From CAYVFC01 sp964450715 (GTDB taxonomy: Bacteria > Myxococcota_A > Polyangia > Polyangiales > JAFGIB01): DNA of 64,000 nt. The notes under the pieces were generated by a model that was not told where the DNA came from, searched no databases, and saw nothing but the letters and a program-made list of their open reading frames with translations. Of this stretch, positions 26,126 through 36,879 are shown in pieces. Made by a program: the position numbers and the translations under genes. Position 1 is the first letter of the stretch, and the number at the start of each line of letters is the position of its first letter. The stretch lies in the NCBI GenBank assembly GCA_964450715.1, contig CAYVFC010000029.1:1-64000 (forward strand). The letters are read 5' to 3'.

Positions 26126-26689
26126 CTAATCCCAGCCCTTGTCCTGGCTGCACCAGATGTTCTTCATCCCGGCAGCGGTTCCGAACACGACCAAGGTTCC
26201 GTCACTATTGAGGTCGCCGGCCGCCTCGGCCACGTACCAGAAGTCGGCGGTGTCGATGCCCCAGTTACCCCAGCCCGATCCGACAGTGTTGACCCACGAG
26301 TTCGTCGAAGGAAGGCTGCCGCCCGGGGGGCCTGCCCGAGTCTCGAACGAAAACCGGACTGGCCCGTCCGGATGGGCGCCGAGTTGCTGCCAACCGCCCC
26401 CCGGGGAGCCCCAGTTGACGGCATCGGTTCCGGTTACCGGCGAAGCGAAAGTGCCGGGATTAATGTTGTTCACGTCGCAGTACTCCCCGAACTCCGACCG
26501 GTAACTCTCCTGCCGCAGCTTGATCGTACCCAGAAACTGGATCGCCTCCTGCGCTCGGGACTTGTTCATGTAGCTGGAAAACACCGGTATCGCTATCGCC
26601 GAGAGGATGCCGATGATCGCTACCGTAATCATCAGCTCTATCAGCGTATATGCGTCAGAGCCTCTCCCCGGGGTGCGGTTCTTTCCCAT
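26126..26689 (-). CDS. Second type IV pilin-like protein
   Basis: 187 aa from the ATG at 26689, with GGAGG at good spacing. After a 13-residue leader it reads YTLIELMITVAIIGILSAIAIPVFSSYM with Glu at +5. The residue before the cut site is Ala (GSDAYTLIEL) instead of the nearly universal Gly. The globular part is rich in Gly and Trp (WGSPGGGWQQLG, VGSGWGNWGIDTADFWY) and differs from the other pilin. It could be a second structural subunit or a pseudopilin. I see only a weak GG/GC-spaced sequence upstream, not a convincing sigma-54 promoter. Confidence 0.85.
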   Translation of the reverse strand: MGKNRTPGRGSDAYTLIELMITVAIIGILSAIAIPVFSSYMNKSRAQEAIQFLGTIKLRQESYRSEFGEYCDVNNINPGTFASPVTGTDAVNWGSPGGGWQQLGAHPDGPVRFSFETRAGPPGGSLPSTNSWVNTVGSGWGNWGIDTADFWYVAEAAGDLNSDGTLVVFGTAAGMKNIWCSQDKGWD

Positions 26690-26775
26690 CAGCACGCCTC
26701 CATTGAATTAATCTAAATATAACAGCCGGAGGCGGCGGATACCAGAACGGGCGCCCTCTGTTCCAGACCATTTAT

Positions 26776-28173
<1,398 letters not shown>

Positions 28174-28189
28174 GTCCGCGCTTTCACCC

Positions 28190-28477
28190 CTACTCGAATC
28201 CCACGGCTCCGCCGCCGGTACGGACGCTCTCTGGATCACGTTCCGCGAGCGCGTGCACGGCCTCGTAGCTGACGTACAGCTTCCCCTTTGCGCCCGCGTC
28301 GACCACCAGGAAGTCGTTGGCCAGCGAGACTGCTCGGACGTCGTTGATGACCATCGCGTTACCGGGCTCGCCCAGATAGAGCGAGAAGCGGACCTCTTCG
28401 CCGGCGCGGTAACCGCTGCCGTCCTTTTTTATGCCAGCCGCGGATTGCAGGATGGCGTTAAGCGTTTCTCTCGTCAT
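28190..28477 (-). CDS. Small protein upstream of the PilR-like regulator
   Basis: 95 aa from the ATG at 28477, chosen because upstream residues in the open frame look non-coding. The sequence is mixed alpha/beta with short hydrophobic strands (EVRFSLYLGEPGNAMVINDVRAVSLANDFLVVDAG) and no membrane segment. I recognise no family. It ends 16 nt before the response regulator and may be co-transcribed, so a regulatory role is possible but unsupported. Confidence 0.6.
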   Translation of the reverse strand: MTRETLNAILQSAAGIKKDGSGYRAGEEVRFSLYLGEPGNAMVINDVRAVSLANDFLVVDAGAKGKLYVSYEAVHALAERDPESVRTGGGAVGFE

Positions 28478-28721
28478 GGTTTCATGGTCATCGCCCGCAC
28501 GGTTGCCGTCAAGTGGGTTCGACTCCCCTCCCTTTCGCCCCTCGTGTCCGATTTCCCCAGGTAGGGGCGCGAACAACACGCGACCGCTGGTCGCGCCTCG
28601 CGTATCGATATATTCTTTCAACCGTCTCGTACCGTGGAAAGCGGATCGGTGGGCGGCGAGCGACGGACCTCTAGGCCCACGCCGCGATCCTCGGTGGCCG
28701 GTTTTCGGAGCAACCCCGATC

Positions 28722-29366
28722 GTGAATACTGCCTCCCAGCGATGCTCGACGGCCGCGGCCGGAGGCCTCCTGCTCGTCTTGCTGCCCTTGGTCTGCTGGC
28801 CCTCGACAGCCAGGGCAGAGCAGCAGGAGCGTCCCGTGCGCGACGGAGGATCGGACCCGGCCGCGCGCGAATCTCGCGAGCCGGCTCACTACCTGGCCTT
28901 GCTGACTGCCGGGAGCGGCTTGAGGCTCGAGCGTAACGCGGAGCTGGGACAACAGCGCCTGGCCCCGGCCTTCGTAGACGGATTCGCCGGCTATCTGCTC
29001 TCGGGCCGAGCGGGCCCGGGCCACGGATTCGGTCTCGGCTTCAGTACCAATCTGGCCTCTGACGGCGGCTTCGCCGAACCGATAACGGCCTGGGAGCAAT
29101 GGACCCTGGCGCCATCCTATCTCGCCTACTGGGATCCGCATCCGGATCTCGTGCTCATCGCCCATCTGGGGCCGATATTCCAGCTTTCCGGACAGAACAA
29201 GAGCAGGGGAGGGGAGATCGCCCTGGGCGCGGGTTACAGGATCCTCGCCGGGGTAGGCCTCTATTCCGAGATCGGGTTCAGTTTTTTCGGTGGCGCCTAT
29301 GACGCGCTGCACCCGCTGGCGAGCCTGGAGCTCGGCCTCTTCCTCGACTACGAGGTGCTGAGGTGA
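28722..29366 (+). CDS. Exported beta-barrel-like protein
   Basis: 214 aa if started at the GTG at 28722, which puts a signal peptide (about 14-32, ending STARA) at the N-terminus. The mature part is Gly-rich and alternates hydrophobic and aromatic residues (LSGRAGPGHGFGLGFSTNL, EIALGAGYRILAGVGLYSEIGFSFF), ending in LGLFLDYEVLR, as expected for an outer-membrane barrel. It overlaps the next gene by four bases. Divergent from the small gene at 28190; the 244-bp gap should hold both promoters. Confidence 0.68.
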   Translation: MNTASQRCSTAAAGGLLLVLLPLVCWPSTARAEQQERPVRDGGSDPAARESREPAHYLALLTAGSGLRLERNAELGQQRLAPAFVDGFAGYLLSGRAGPGHGFGLGFSTNLASDGGFAEPITAWEQWTLAPSYLAYWDPHPDLVLIAHLGPIFQLSGQNKSRGGEIALGAGYRILAGVGLYSEIGFSFFGGAYDALHPLASLELGLFLDYEVLR

Positions 29367-29779
29367 ACAATCCCCGCCTGATCGCCGCCGCGTTTCTCCT
29401 TCTGTTCATCTGCGGGCCCGCTCCCGGTGCGGTGGGCTCGTGCGACGAGGTGCGGCGCCTGGCCGATCCGGTGCCATATTGCGAGGAGCGGGAGCAGTTG
29501 ATCTGCTGGCGTCGATACCTGCGGGGGGAGCTGGAAGGAGGCGAGAGCGAGGTGAACGAGTGCCGGGTCCATGCCATCTCGCGGTGCCAGGACCGTTACT
29601 GGGCGCCCGATTGCCAGCCGACCGAGCGACAGACCCGCGCCTGCCTGAACGCGCTACGCTCGTACGATACCCTGGACACTCCCGAATCCGAGATCGAGCA
29701 GTGCAGCGTCGAGACGCTCTGCCGGGTCGGCGGCGAGCTGGTCCGCACAGCGCCGGACGCAGGGGAGAGCGAGCCGTGA
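29363..29779 (+). CDS. Small exported cysteine-rich protein
   Basis: 138 aa from a GTG that overlaps the preceding stop. Signal peptide residues about 5-25 (LIAAAFLLLFICGPAPGAVG). The mature part contains nine Cys residues in regularly spaced pairs (SCDEVRR, YCEER, ICWRR, ECRVH, RCQDRY, DCQPT, ACLN, QCSVE, LCRVG), suggesting a disulphide-bonded periplasmic or surface protein. No family is recognised. The following gene starts within its stop (GTGA). Confidence 0.7.
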   Translation: MNNPRLIAAAFLLLFICGPAPGAVGSCDEVRRLADPVPYCEEREQLICWRRYLRGELEGGESEVNECRVHAISRCQDRYWAPDCQPTERQTRACLNALRSYDTLDTPESEIEQCSVETLCRVGGELVRTAPDAGESEP

Positions 29780-31137
29780 AGCGCTGGTTGGGTACCACGC
29801 CGCTGCTGGCGCTTTTTTTTGCCTGGGGATGCACTGCGTTTGCCGGCAAGGCCGATTACGCCGACTACCGGGCCGTGCGCATGGCGAGCGACGAGCGCGA
29901 GCGCTTGCTCGCCATGCAGCGGTACGCGAGCCGGCATCCGGACGGCCGTTTCTTCGGAGAGATCCAGGCCGAGAGGGAAGCGCGAGAGCTCGAGGTGTTC
30001 GAGGGCGGCAAGGCTACCCGCCCGGGACTGGAGCTGTACCTGCAGGCCTATCCCGAGGGCCGCTTCGCGGGCCAGGCCCGCTCCATGCTCGAGGCGATGA
30101 AACAGGTAGACGACAGGCGTCGCCGCGATAGCGAGCGAGCGAAGCGCCGATCGCTGCAGCGGCAACAACGGCGCGCGCTGCTGAGCCGCACCTGGGTCGC
30201 CCGTTTCGCCTCCTGGTGGATACGCGCTCTGCTCGCCATCGAGGGCTGGGGAGCCCCGCTGTCCGAGGTCGCGCGCGGCAATCCAGGTTTCTCCAGCGCC
30301 TTCGGAGCCCCTCCGGTTCCGCAATGCTCCCGCGAAGAATGCGTGAAGGGCTTCCGCAGCCGGTTCGGGGTGCCGGTTCCCGGCGGTACCCGTATCGAAC
30401 GCGAGGTACGCGTCCTGCTGCGCCTGCGCGTGGAACGAGGCGAGCTCAGACGAGCCGAGCTGCTGTTGCCGGAGCGGGGCTTTTCTCGCTGGTTCGAGCT
30501 GGAAAACCAGCAGCCGATCATCGACGATGACAACGAGGACAGGGAGCGTGCGGTGTCCTGGGCTTTCGACGCGCTTCATCGACTGCTCACGGAAGGCGAA
30601 GGCGACGTAGAGCCTCGCGAGGGCGTTGTGCTTCCCCTCATTACCGGGCCCGCTCTCACCTCGGTTCCGGATATCGCCAAAACGGAAGGGGATGCACGGG
30701 GGATACCGGACATATCGGCGGGCGCCGACAGCGAGGAGACGGCTGTCAGCGCTTCCTCGGAACTCGAGCGGGCGGAGCCGGCCAATCCGTTCGCCGCTGG
30801 AGCCGGTCCCGCAACGGACCTGGTCATGGACCCGCTGGCGGTTCTGTCGGAAACCGCGCCGCCCGCGCCGTCGCAACAGCCCGCGACGGACCTGGTGATG
30901 GAGCCATTGAGCGTAACCGAGGCGGAAGCCGAAGCCCCGGTGTCGGGACTCGCGACCGCGGTCGAGGAGGACCCGCGAGCGAAGGCGAACCGCGAAGAAG
31001 GCGATCCCTACCGGGTACGCGCGTTCGGTGTCGGAAAGCATAGGGTCGTCCTCTTCGCCTCCGAGGCGGGATGGCCGTCTCCCGCGTACGATGGGGTCGT
31101 GATCGAGGTCGCGCCGGTGGAAAATCCCTCCCGGTAG
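29776..31137 (+). CDS. Lipoprotein-like exported protein with tetratricopeptide-type units
   Basis: 453 aa from the GTG at 29776. Signal sequence LLALFFAWGC suggests a lipidated Cys at about residue 18. Two adjacent units contain YASRHPDGRF and YLQAYPEGRF, resembling TPR-like repeats. An Arg-rich coiled helix (about 113-140) follows, then a mixed region with Cys pair PQCSREECVKGF. The tail (about 290-410) is acidic and low complexity and holds a duplicated PATDLVM(D/E)PL motif. The start overlaps the stop of the small Cys-rich gene, so these three genes form one operon, probably building one envelope assembly. Confidence 0.65.
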   Translation: MKRWLGTTPLLALFFAWGCTAFAGKADYADYRAVRMASDERERLLAMQRYASRHPDGRFFGEIQAEREARELEVFEGGKATRPGLELYLQAYPEGRFAGQARSMLEAMKQVDDRRRRDSERAKRRSLQRQQRRALLSRTWVARFASWWIRALLAIEGWGAPLSEVARGNPGFSSAFGAPPVPQCSREECVKGFRSRFGVPVPGGTRIEREVRVLLRLRVERGELRRAELLLPERGFSRWFELENQQPIIDDDNEDRERAVSWAFDALHRLLTEGEGDVEPREGVVLPLITGPALTSVPDIAKTEGDARGIPDISAGADSEETAVSASSELERAEPANPFAAGAGPATDLVMDPLAVLSETAPPAPSQQPATDLVMEPLSVTEAEAEAPVSGLATAVEEDPRAKANREEGDPYRVRAFGVGKHRVVLFASEAGWPSPAYDGVVIEVAPVENPSR

Positions 31138-31189
31138 GCACTCCGAGTTGCTATTGATCCTCCGCTTGACGCGCCGTGGTGATGGCGGC

Positions 31190-31216
31190 AAGGTTTCACT
31201 CTTTTTTGAAACTTTT
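31190..31216 (+). terminator. Possible hairpin terminator
   Basis: A nine-pair stem (AAGGTTTCA with TGAAACTTT, one G-T pair) encloses an eight-base loop containing TTTTT, 53 bp after the stop of the three-gene operon. A short TTTT follows. Plausible but weak. Confidence 0.4.
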
Positions 31217-31287
31217 GTATGAGAATCGGCGCGCCTCTCGCCAGGTAGCGAAGCGACCGGCGAAATGGCGCGGATGGAGGTTTCCCC

Positions 31288-32322
31288 ATGATTCCCGCCT
31301 CGCAACTGCAGGCGCTGCGCCAGTCGGCCAGGGAGCACCCGGCTGCCGTCCGCGCCGAGCAGCACCTGGACGCCATCAGCGCGTTGCTCTCCGACGAGCT
31401 TCCTTTCGTCGAACAGCTCATTGCTCGCGCCTCCGACGGACCGCGACCCATCAATGAAGCGACCCGGCAGCTCGTCTTCGCCGGCGGTAAGCGCATCCGG
31501 CCGGTGCTCGCGCTTGCACTGGCCCGGGCCTGCGGCCGGGATACGTCCCGGTGCATCGCGCTGGCGGCCGCGGCCGAGCTGGTGCATTCGGCGGCGCTAC
31601 TTCACGACGACGTGATCGACGAGGGTACGCAGAGGCGAGGGCGCCCGGCCAGCCGCATCCTCTGGGGCAACCTCATCTCGGTGCTCTCGGGGGACCTGCT
31701 GCTGACCTCGGCCCTGGCGCTGATCCAGGACTCGGGGGTGCCGGGCGCGCTCGACGATATGCTGGACACCACGCGCGCGATGATCCGCGGTGAGGTAATG
31801 CAGTTGCAGGCCCGCAACAGCGAGCGGATGGGGGCGAGCAGCTACCTGGATATCATCCGGGACAAGACCGCCTCGCTCTTCGCCTATGCCTGCCGTATGG
31901 GCGCCCGCTCGGTCGACGCTGATCCGGCGGTTATCGATGCGGTGGGGCGTTTTGGAGAGCACTTCGGCGTCACCTACCAGATCATCGACGACGTGCTCGA
32001 CATCGAGGCAAGCTCGCGCGAAGTCGGTAAGCAGACCTGTCGCGACCTGTTGGAGGGGAAGACCACGTTGCCGCTGACCCTGGCCCTTAAAGAGGGCGAC
32101 AGCAGGCTCGTCGCGCTCATCGATAGGGCGCGACAGGGCGATAGCGAGGCGGCCAGGGAAGCGGCGAGCCTGCCGCTGGTGCGCGAGGCCTGCGTCGAGG
32201 CGCGGGCGTACGGCCTGAGGGAGACGGAAAAGGGCGTGGCTTACCTGAATAGGGTCCCTGACTGTCGCGAACGAGAGCTGCTGATGGAGCTTTCCACTGG
32301 TCTGGTGGAAAGAAGGATCTGA
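31288..32322 (+). CDS. Long-chain polyprenyl diphosphate synthase
   Basis: 344 aa from an ATG with GGAGG upstream. Both aspartate-rich motifs are present: first DDVIDEG preceded by HSAALLH, second QIIDDVLDIE. The substrate-binding GGKRIRP is at about residue 70. The residues five before the first motif are small (Ala, Leu), fitting long products such as octaprenyl diphosphate for quinone side chains or undecaprenyl-type carriers. It is cytoplasmic. The next gene begins five bases after the stop, suggesting shared transcription. Confidence 0.93.
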   Translation: MIPASQLQALRQSAREHPAAVRAEQHLDAISALLSDELPFVEQLIARASDGPRPINEATRQLVFAGGKRIRPVLALALARACGRDTSRCIALAAAAELVHSAALLHDDVIDEGTQRRGRPASRILWGNLISVLSGDLLLTSALALIQDSGVPGALDDMLDTTRAMIRGEVMQLQARNSERMGASSYLDIIRDKTASLFAYACRMGARSVDADPAVIDAVGRFGEHFGVTYQIIDDVLDIEASSREVGKQTCRDLLEGKTTLPLTLALKEGDSRLVALIDRARQGDSEAAREAASLPLVREACVEARAYGLRETEKGVAYLNRVPDCRERELLMELSTGLVERRI

Positions 32323-32326
32323 GGCG

Positions 32327-32926
32327 GTGAACCCCATGGAATCTGCGACCAGAAGTTTCGATATCGAGTGCGAAGAGCCGTTGCTGGAGAGCGAACGTAT
32401 CGTGTCTGATGCCATCGGTGGCGTCGTCGAGCTGCTCGGCTTCAAGCGCAACATGGGACGGATCTGGGCGATCCTGTTTCTTTCGGACAAGGCGTTGACC
32501 GCGGGAGAGCTTCGCGACCGGTTGCAGCTTTCCAGCGGCAGCGTATCCATGACCTTGGCCGAGCTACAGCGCTGGGCAGTGATCCGCAAAGTCTGGATAA
32601 AGGGCGATCGTAAAGACTTCTACGTCGCCGAGGGAGACCTCAGGAAGATGGTCTGCCGCGTACTGCGAGAGCGTGAGCGGAGCCACATCAACGAGGCGGT
32701 AGAGGCCTTCGAGCGGGCGCTGGCCGTGCTCAAGGGCAGACGGTTCCGGGGTGCGGACCGGATGCGCGCCATGCAGCAACGAGAACGTATCGAGCAGCTA
32801 CTGGAGCTCTCGCATTTCTGCCGTTCCATGCTGGACGCGCTCATCGATCGCGGACGGGTCGACGTGAAATGGTTGCCGCGCATCGTGCTGGGTAATCGTT
32901 CGGCCTGGTCCGGAATGAACCGGTAA
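32327..32926 (+). CDS. GbsR/MarR-family transcriptional regulator
   Basis: 199 aa. A winged helix (about 45-105) contains LTAGELRDRLQLSSGSVSMTLAELQRWAVIRKVWIKGDRKDFYVAE, a pattern of the GbsR-type group of the MarR superfamily, which often control osmolyte or drug-response genes. The C-terminal half is helical and probably dimerises. It could be started at the GTG at 32327 or ATG at 32336. Ligand and targets are unknown; location after the polyprenyl synthase gene is likely incidental. Confidence 0.82.
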   Translation: MNPMESATRSFDIECEEPLLESERIVSDAIGGVVELLGFKRNMGRIWAILFLSDKALTAGELRDRLQLSSGSVSMTLAELQRWAVIRKVWIKGDRKDFYVAEGDLRKMVCRVLRERERSHINEAVEAFERALAVLKGRRFRGADRMRAMQQRERIEQLLELSHFCRSMLDALIDRGRVDVKWLPRIVLGNRSAWSGMNR

Positions 32927-32973
32927 GAGGCTCGCGAGGGGAGGCCAAAACAGATCCCTGCGGACGAAGAAAC

Positions 32974-35211
32974 ATGACCAGGCTATCCGGACGCCGCTTG
33001 ATCATGACGCTGGGATTGCTCGCCTCGGGCGTCACGGCCGCGGTGATACTGGTCGTCGCTCGGTCGCCCGCCGGTCCGATCGGCGGACGCCGCGCGCCGC
33101 AGAAGGCTGCCGCCACCAACGTGTTGTTGATCAGCCTAGACACAACTCGGGCGGACCACTTGAGCTGTTACGGGTTTGCGAAAGAAACCACGCCCAACAT
33201 CGACGCGCTGGCAGCAGAGGGCGTTCGTTTCCGCCTGGCGGTCTCGACCTCGCCGAGCACCTTGCCCGCGCACGCTTCCATGTTGACCGGCACCACCCCG
33301 CCTCAGCACGGGGCTCGCGAAAATGGGAACCATCTGGCGGAAGGCAACCTAACCCTGGCCGAGATGCTCGCGGCAAAGGGCATGTCCACCGGTGCGGTGA
33401 TCAGCGCCTACGTGATGAAGTCCCAGTTCGGCACGAGCCAGGGATTCGGTTACTTCGACGAGGAGTTCGACGGGCAGACCAGCTGGCAGTTCATGGGGCA
33501 GCGTCTCGGCGCCGAGGTGACCGAGCGCGGTATCGCCTGGCTGCGCGCCAACGCTTCCCGGCCCTTCTTCCTGTTCTTGCACTACTTCGATCCCCACGGC
33601 GACTATCTTCCTCCGGAACCCTTTGCCTCGCGTTTTCGCGCCAACCCTTACGCGGGCGAGATAGCGTACGCGGACCACTGCGTCGGCGCGGTTATCGAGG
33701 AGGTTAAACGGCTCGGACTGTACGATTCCACGCTGATCATCGTAACCGCGGACCACGGCGAGGGGCGGGACGACCATGGCGAGGCGACGCACGGGTTCTT
33801 CATCTACCAGAGCACGCTTCACGTCCCGCTCGTCGTCAAGCTCCCACGCGCGGGAACACCGCGCGTCGTGGACGCGCCCGTCAGCCTGATCGATATCGTA
33901 CCGACGATACTGGGGGTACTCGGTCTGTCCCTGCCCGGGCAGGTCGCCGGTATCGACCTGGCGAGCTACTGGAACGTGGGGAAGGGCGAGCCTGCTTTGC
34001 GCGACCTGTACAGCGAGTTGTTGGGCCCGGTCCGCTTCGGCGCGGCGCCGCTTTTCGGCTTGTTGCGGGGGCGTTTCAAGTACATCCATACCTCGCGCCC
34101 CGAGCTCTATGATTTCGGGGCCGATCCCGCGGAGAAGCGGAACCTGGCATCTGAAGAAGAGGGGAGGGCGGCGTCTCTACGACAGCGCCTGCAGACCACT
34201 TTTCTCCAGGCGGGCAGCCCCCGTCCCGACGGCGGCGCCGACTCCGCTTTCGCGCTTCGCCCGGAAGACGTCGCCATGCTGCGCGCGCTCGGCTACGCGA
34301 CCGGGAGACGATCGCGGGAAGGATTCGCGATCGATCCGAAAGCGGTGGATCCGAAGGACTTCTACCCGCACATGCGAGAGCACGCCTACCTGCACGGTCG
34401 GGCCGGCTACCTCGAGCGCAAGGCGAATCTCGACGACCGGGACCGCGAGGAGATAGCGAAGCTGCGGCGACGCGGCGAGCTGCTGACAGCCTCGCAACCG
34501 TCGGTAGCCGACTTTCGGCTCACCCTGGGCAACCTGGCCGCGCTGGCGGGCGACTATTCCGCGGCGGCCGAACAGTACGCCAGAGCGCTCGAGCTACGAC
34601 CGGACGACGAGCAGGCACGCGACGCGCTGGCGTCCGCCTACCTCGAGATGAAGGCGCCCGGCAAGGCGCTGGCGGTCTACCGCGGGGCGACAGCCGCAGC
34701 CGCGGGCGAGGCGGCCGCCCAGCGCGCGAAGAGCAAGCTGGTCGACCTGCTCATCAAGCTCGAGCGGATCGGGGAGGCGCGTGCGGAGCTGGCCGCGGTT
34801 TTCGAGCTTCAGCCCGACGCGGCGAAGGTGAAGCTGCAACTCGCCGTCGAGCTGGCGCGCGCGCGCCAGTTCAGTCGGGCCGAGGCCGAGATCGAGGACG
34901 TGATCAGGCGCGACCCCGCGAACGAGAAGGCCCTCGGCACCATGGCCACCACTTTGGCGCTGCAAGAGAAGTGGTACCAGGCGCTCGCCCGGTACCGGGA
35001 GCTGTTGCGGTTGAATCCCCGCTCCGCGTCGAGCTGGATGCTGGCGGCGCGGATCCTGGCGCGCCAGGGGGACAAGGGAGGCGCTCTCCGGTACCTGCGC
35101 AGGGCGAGAGAGCTGGACCCGGAAAACCAGGAGATCGCGCGCCTGATCCGACAGCTGGCGGGGCAGAGGCCGCTTCCGGGGCAGACGGACAGCTCGTCGG
35201 CGCCGCGTTAG
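32974..35211 (+). CDS. Sulfatase-superfamily protein with TPR tail
   Basis: 745 aa. N-terminal membrane anchor (about 9-31), then an alkaline-phosphatase/sulfatase domain: LLISLDTTRADHLSCYG, the SPSTLPAHASMLTG block in place of the CxPxR of classical sulfatases, and LIIVTADHGEGRDDHGE. Because the active-site residue is Ser, not Cys, formylglycine cannot form at that spot unless a Ser-type maturase acts, so a phosphatase or phosphotransferase role is also possible. From about 500 a TPR array continues to the end. Exposed on the periplasmic side. The combination is common in delta-proteobacteria (general knowledge). Confidence 0.8.
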   Translation: MTRLSGRRLIMTLGLLASGVTAAVILVVARSPAGPIGGRRAPQKAAATNVLLISLDTTRADHLSCYGFAKETTPNIDALAAEGVRFRLAVSTSPSTLPAHASMLTGTTPPQHGARENGNHLAEGNLTLAEMLAAKGMSTGAVISAYVMKSQFGTSQGFGYFDEEFDGQTSWQFMGQRLGAEVTERGIAWLRANASRPFFLFLHYFDPHGDYLPPEPFASRFRANPYAGEIAYADHCVGAVIEEVKRLGLYDSTLIIVTADHGEGRDDHGEATHGFFIYQSTLHVPLVVKLPRAGTPRVVDAPVSLIDIVPTILGVLGLSLPGQVAGIDLASYWNVGKGEPALRDLYSELLGPVRFGAAPLFGLLRGRFKYIHTSRPELYDFGADPAEKRNLASEEEGRAASLRQRLQTTFLQAGSPRPDGGADSAFALRPEDVAMLRALGYATGRRSREGFAIDPKAVDPKDFYPHMREHAYLHGRAGYLERKANLDDRDREEIAKLRRRGELLTASQPSVADFRLTLGNLAALAGDYSAAAEQYARALELRPDDEQARDALASAYLEMKAPGKALAVYRGATAAAAGEAAAQRAKSKLVDLLIKLERIGEARAELAAVFELQPDAAKVKLQLAVELARARQFSRAEAEIEDVIRRDPANEKALGTMATTLALQEKWYQALARYRELLRLNPRSASSWMLAARILARQGDKGGALRYLRRARELDPENQEIARLIRQLAGQRPLPGQTDSSSAPR

Positions 35212-35262
35212 GTGGTTCCCGGCTCCGCGCCGCGCTCTGGCCGCGTGTTATGCTAGCCGCCG

Positions 35263-36867
35263 ATGAGCGCAACGCCCCGTAGGTTACCAGTATTCGCCAA
35301 CGCCGGGCTGCTGGCGGGCGCGCTAGCAATCGTGCTGGCGCTCTATCGTGACTTCGGCATCACCTGGGACGAAGCGGCTCAGCTCCGTTACGGACAGCTT
35401 GTCCTGGAGTGTTTTCGCGCGGGGACGACCGCTTGCGGCGCGAATGATTTCCTCGACCTGCAGGTATACGGACCCGCTTTCGAGCTGCTCACCGCGCTGA
35501 TTCCCGCCGACGGCCTCGCGCGTTTCGAGCTGCGCCACCTGGTTATCGCCTTGAGCGGCTTGTGCGCCGTGCTGGGATCGATGCTGGCCTCCGGCTCGGT
35601 AGGCGTGGCCTGGGCCTCAACCGCTACTGCCATCGCGCTGCTCACCATGCCCCGTTTTTTTGGCCACATGTTCAACAACAGCAAGGACGTGCCCTTTGCC
35701 GCCACGTTCACGCTCGCGGTCGCCGCGTTGGCCGCCTTGCTGTCGCGCCCGGGTCGATCGTGGTCGCGGGTGTTGCTCGCGGGGGTGGCCGTGGGCGCTG
35801 CCGCCGCCGTACGGCCGGGCGGGGCGCCGCTGCTGGGCCTCTTACTGGGTGCGACCCTGCTGGCCAGCGTGTGGCTCGAGCGCTCGGCCGTGGGTCGGGC
35901 CGCGATCGATGCCGGGCTCAAGGGGATGGTTGCCCTTGGCATCGCCTGGCTGTTGATGGTGCTGCCGTGGCCCTGGGCGCACGAGGCGCCCATCGTCCGC
36001 CCGTTGGAGGCGATGCAGTCGGCGGCCGCGTTTCACGCCAGTTATCCCGTACTGTTCGCGGGGGAAGTCCTGCCGAGCACGCAACTTCCGCGCGACTACA
36101 CCTCGCGTTTCCTGCTGATCACCGTTCCGCCGGCCACGCTTCTGCTGTCGCTGCTGGGCCTGCTGTGGAGCGCCAGGCAACAACGCGCCGCGTTGCGCAC
36201 GCCGCGCGCCATGGTTCTCGCTCTTTTACAGCTGTGGCTATTCGCTCCCTTGCTGCTGGCTGCAATCCTTCGTCCCAACCTCTACGACGGGCTGCGACAT
36301 TTCCTCTTCGTGTTACCCGCGCTTGCGGCATTCGCCGGGCTGGGCGCAATCGCGGTGTGCCAGCGCCTCAGACCCGGACGCGCGCGCGCGGCAGCCACAT
36401 TAGGGGTCGTATTCGCGCTGCTTTCGCCGTTGCCCGAGCTGGTACGGCTGCACCCCTACCAGAGCAGCTACTTCAACCTGCTGGTCGGGGGGGTGGGCGG
36501 AGCGGAGGGGCGGTACGAAACCGACTACTGGTCCTCGAGCTACCGAGAGGCCGTACAGTGGCTGAATGATCGGGTCGCGCGCGAAGGCCGCGAGTCCGTA
36601 GGGGTGCTGGTTGCGGCAAATGCGTTCTCCTTGCTTTGTGCCGTGCCATACGCGTCGGAGCGACTGCGCCTCTCCGCCGTCTTCGCCCCGAATTTACCCG
36701 GCGACCTGCCTCCTGGAGTTGATTACTACATCGGTACCTACCGGTACGGCCTTCGCCACAACTTTCCCGACGCTCCGGTAGTGCACCGTATCGGCCGCGA
36801 CGGCGCCGTGTTCAGCGTGATCCGCCGTCGTGCGGCGCGCGCTCCCGCTGATCGAGCACAGCGCTGA
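35263..36867 (+). CDS. Polytopic membrane glycosyltransferase-like protein (GT-C)
   Basis: 534 aa with about ten hydrophobic helices and a soluble C-terminal portion. An acidic ITWDEAAQLRYGQ motif near residue 30 fits GT-C fold transferases that use lipid-linked sugar donors, where an Asp/Glu in the first external loop is catalytic. The remaining family call is by shape only. It starts 52 bp after the sulfatase-TPR gene and is likely co-expressed with it, so both could act on an extracytoplasmic glycan. Convergent with the next gene 13 bp away. Confidence 0.7.
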   Translation: MSATPRRLPVFANAGLLAGALAIVLALYRDFGITWDEAAQLRYGQLVLECFRAGTTACGANDFLDLQVYGPAFELLTALIPADGLARFELRHLVIALSGLCAVLGSMLASGSVGVAWASTATAIALLTMPRFFGHMFNNSKDVPFAATFTLAVAALAALLSRPGRSWSRVLLAGVAVGAAAAVRPGGAPLLGLLLGATLLASVWLERSAVGRAAIDAGLKGMVALGIAWLLMVLPWPWAHEAPIVRPLEAMQSAAAFHASYPVLFAGEVLPSTQLPRDYTSRFLLITVPPATLLLSLLGLLWSARQQRAALRTPRAMVLALLQLWLFAPLLLAAILRPNLYDGLRHFLFVLPALAAFAGLGAIAVCQRLRPGRARAAATLGVVFALLSPLPELVRLHPYQSSYFNLLVGGVGGAEGRYETDYWSSSYREAVQWLNDRVAREGRESVGVLVAANAFSLLCAVPYASERLRLSAVFAPNLPGDLPPGVDYYIGTYRYGLRHNFPDAPVVHRIGRDGAVFSVIRRRAARAPADRAQR

Positions 36868-36879
36868 CCCGTCGTACGT

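Noticed and set aside
29596..31587. Long antisense frame of 663 codons opposite the exported-protein operon
   Set aside because: It is a shadow of three genes with signal peptides and coupled starts on the other strand; composition is Arg/Gly/His-rich as expected for antisense GC-rich frames.
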